A stretch of DNA of 64,000 nucleotides. Source: CAVZZV01 sp963779845. Lineage in GTDB: Bacteria; Bacteroidota; Bacteroidia; Bacteroidales; GCA-2748055. The DNA is taken from the NCBI GenBank assembly GCA_963779845.1, contig CAVZZV010000002.1, positions 1-64,000 on the forward strand, in the 5' to 3' direction. Each line of letters begins with the position of its first letter. Positions within the stretch are counted from its first letter, which is position 1. The notes beneath the pieces are model-generated. The model made no database searches. It was not told the origin of the DNA and was given only the letters and a program-made list of their open reading frames with translations. This document shows, in pieces, positions 61,817 through 64,000 of this stretch. The position numbers and the translations under genes were made by a program.

Positions 61817-64000
61817 CTATTCGTTCCTGAATATCTGATAATAGATAACAAAATAACCTTCCTGAACCTTAGGATGGAAACTGTCCAGGACTTTAGAAGT
61901 CCTTCCTTCATCCAATAAAATATTCTGGTATTCCTTTTGCTCCTTTATTTTTCCATCTAAATCTTTTATGGTGACGATCAGATTTACCTTTTCCGCATTG
62001 CCAAGATGCATGATCACAGGTTCGATTTCATCCTCCGGACCATAAACAATATCCACATTATGACTTCCCGCAAGTGTGTGCTGGAATGCCATTTTAACGG
62101 CATAAAAGCCAAGTTTAGCATATCCATAATAATCAATCAGGGGTTTTTCATAGGTTGCGGTATTGCCTCCGCCGTGTAATGTACACCAGGCTAAACCATC
62201 ATAATCCAACCAGCGTTTTTTCTTGTATGCTTCAAATCCGCTGAAGGCTTGCCAGGCTTGACTTGTCTCCCATTCATTCACTGTCAGTTGCCTTCCAATC
62301 GAGCCTTCATCATATTCCAGTTCATAGGATTTAATCTGATAAGAAGGTTTGCCTTTGCGCAAGTTCCAATTGGGCTGTGCAGCAGATTCTTCGCTTTCGA
62401 AGTCAAAATATGCTCTCTCTTTACTGTTCAGATAATCGGTCCTGTATCCTGCCACTCTCCAGCCCTGCTCTCCACTCCAATCTTTTGGATAGGGATACAT
62501 TCGCAGCGTGGACCAATCTGTACCATAACCGGTAGCATGATCCATATCACCCCTGGTAATATTGGAGGCCGTCCAGATGGGAGCCGGATCTACGGGATTT
62601 CCCTTCTGATCGAGAGTTCCCTCATCATTTCTGGGAAATAACCTGGAATTATTGGCAACAGGACTTATCAGGCGGCTGGGATCATGAGGATATATGTGGT
62701 CATATACTTTCTCATACCATGGAACCACCTCCGAATTAAAGTCGATAAATTTCGGATGATTTCCCGGTTGCCACATTACAATGGAGGGATGATTCCGAAC
62801 CTGTTTCACATATTTCGGTAATCCCTCGAAATCAAGTAGCCAGGGACTCCCTGTTCGTACCCAGGTACCGGTAGTCCATTGAAACATTACACCAAGCTGA
62901 TCTCCTAATTCGGCCATCCGTGGATCATTGACGCCACCTTTCATTCCATGATGAATACTCATTCGAATGGTGTTGGCGTTCATGTTTTTGATCATCAATA
63001 TTTCTTTGACCAGCCATTCTTCCGGTCCGGCCCTGAGCCATTCAGTAATTTTATCTAGTGGGGATTTATAACCAAACAATAAAGCACCATTCATCATGGA
63101 AGGCTTTCCATTGATCCGAAAAGTTCCACCTTCCTGGCTTACTGTGCGTATGCCTGTAGTAAATACAAAATCATCAATGGATTCTCCATCTTCATTAAAT
63201 AAAGTAGTTACAACTTTATAAAGGAAGGGCTGTTCCGGTGTCCATAACTCCGGTCTGGGAATCGTTACATCAGTAATGAATTCCACATTTTTCATCAAAC
63301 GCAAAGAAACCGGGATTTCTTTTGTAACAATAGGTTTTGATGATTCCACAGGATACCAAGGAAGAAATTCAATTTTAAGATGTCCTGAGAATTCTCTTGT
63401 TTTTTTCATTTCACGTTCTTCAAATTCCCAATCTTCATTAATAAGATTGATTCTTAGCTCCTGTTCCGCAAAATGATCATTAATTGATTTTGTGAAAGTA
63501 AATAGATCCTGAATATGACTTTTATCCGTTAAATCAATATGCATTCTACCTGCGAACCATCCAGTAAATAAATCAGAGGCTGTATGCCTGTTTGTATGTT
63601 GTACCTTATTGGGAAATACTTTGACAGCAATAATATTTTCTTTATCGCTAATAAGATATTCGGAAATATCAAGTGTTCCTGGATATCGATGATGTTGCAC
63701 CAACACAACTTGTCCGTTGATCCAGATTTCTCCACCCGGATCCAGCGTTTCGTAATTTAAACACGCTTTTTCAAATTCTCCGGGTGTGAAAGTCGTACGC
63801 ATATAGAGATCCTCTCCGGCATAACGTTCTCCTCCGTGAGGATGGGGAAGTGTTGTTGCAGGCCAGTGATTATCATCATAATCCAGACTTTGCCAGTTTT
63901 CCATATTTGGTTTTAGGGCAAAATCCTGGTCGATAAAAGTATTTATACTAAAAGGTACATCCCTTGTATGAGAATCTTCAGTAAATTCGGCTTTTTCGTA
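61817..64000 (-). CDS. Glycoside hydrolase family 2-like protein (5' end outside window)
   Basis: The frame is open to base 64000, so at least 727 residues are present and the N-terminus is missing. A sugar-binding jelly roll (YAGEDLYMRTTFTPGEFE, GEIWINGQVVLV) is followed by Ig-like and TIM-barrel domains typical of GH2. At the acid/base position, where GH2 enzymes usually read HPSxxxWxxGNE, this protein reads HPSIVMWQPGNHPKF, with His replacing Glu. It may be inactive, use a different residue, or belong to a divergent GH2-like group. It begins the minus-strand locus. Confidence 0.8.
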   Translation of the reverse strand, partial: YEKAEFTEDSHTRDVPFSINTFIDQDFALKPNMENWQSLDYDDNHWPATTLPHPHGGERYAGEDLYMRTTFTPGEFEKACLNYETLDPGGEIWINGQVVLVQHHRYPGTLDISEYLISDKENIIAVKVFPNKVQHTNRHTASDLFTGWFAGRMHIDLTDKSHIQDLFTFTKSINDHFAEQELRINLINEDWEFEEREMKKTREFSGHLKIEFLPWYPVESSKPIVTKEIPVSLRLMKNVEFITDVTIPRPELWTPEQPFLYKVVTTLFNEDGESIDDFVFTTGIRTVSQEGGTFRINGKPSMMNGALLFGYKSPLDKITEWLRAGPEEWLVKEILMIKNMNANTIRMSIHHGMKGGVNDPRMAELGDQLGVMFQWTTGTWVRTGSPWLLDFEGLPKYVKQVRNHPSIVMWQPGNHPKFIDFNSEVVPWYEKVYDHIYPHDPSRLISPVANNSRLFPRNDEGTLDQKGNPVDPAPIWTASNITRGDMDHATGYGTDWSTLRMYPYPKDWSGEQGWRVAGYRTDYLNSKERAYFDFESEESAAQPNWNLRKGKPSYQIKSYELEYDEGSIGRQLTVNEWETSQAWQAFSGFEAYKKKRWLDYDGLAWCTLHGGGNTATYEKPLIDYYGYAKLGFYAVKMAFQHTLAGSHNVDIVYGPEDEIEPVIMHLGNAEKVNLIVTIKDLDGKIKEQKEYQNILLDEGRTSKVLDSFHPKVQEGYFVIYYQIFRNE

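Overview
The window looks like a Bacteroidota chromosome, probably of the Bacteroidales/Marinilabiliales type. The evidence is a SusC/SusD pair with its own ECF sigma factor and FecR anti-sigma factor, a long IspG, many -7 elements of the form TAnnTTTG just upstream of genes, and AT-rich leaders without a strong Shine-Dalgarno sequence. The organism assignment is an inference from family content; no rRNA gene is present.

Layout. 1-11.2 kb is an envelope polysaccharide neighbourhood: the end of a deacetylase-like protein, an undecaprenyl-phosphate sugar transferase, a Wzi-like outer-membrane protein and a lipoprotein. It is broken up by a MazF-type toxin-antitoxin pair and by an array of about fourteen 102-bp repeats (6751-8170). 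11.4-36.5 kb is mostly core: two histidine kinases and a response regulator, ribE, a TetR regulator, lspA, a DksA-like protein, ileS, an SDR, rnr, cysS, ispG, a HEPN/MNT pair, a phytoene-desaturase-like oxidoreductase and a sodium:solute symporter. 36.7-64 kb is visibly more AT-rich. Apart from two short remnants it lies on the minus strand and forms a sulfated-polysaccharide utilisation locus. In transcription order from the right it holds a GH2-like protein (running off the window), a Gfo/Idh/MocA oxidoreductase, an SGNH hydrolase, sigma factor, FecR, SusC, SusD, three sulfatases, a GH2 enzyme, a cupin phosphoglucose isomerase, a truncated sugar porter, a ROK kinase, a class I mannose-6-phosphate isomerase, a second cupin phosphoglucose isomerase and an NlpC/P60 protein. 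The likely logic is outer-membrane import, desulfation and exo-hydrolysis, then phosphorylation and isomerisation of the released hexose, perhaps mannose, into fructose-6-phosphate.

The most unusual material is the repeats. A family built on AACCGCAA...TTGCGGTT occurs as single copies, inverted hairpins, a 60-bp tandem, a 213-bp duplication and the 102-bp array, which shows a five-unit higher-order pattern. Repeat DNA also runs into the 5' end of the Wzi-like gene and appears to encode its signal peptide.

At least ten conserved genes, including the essential cysS and ispG, carry single-base frameshifts. Several are easily explained by one missing or extra base, so consensus errors in the assembly are more likely than mass gene decay. 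Genuine remnants also occur: truncated transporter, dehydrogenase, hemD-like and ADP-ribosyltransferase-like pieces, and the 3' part of a tRNA-Ala.
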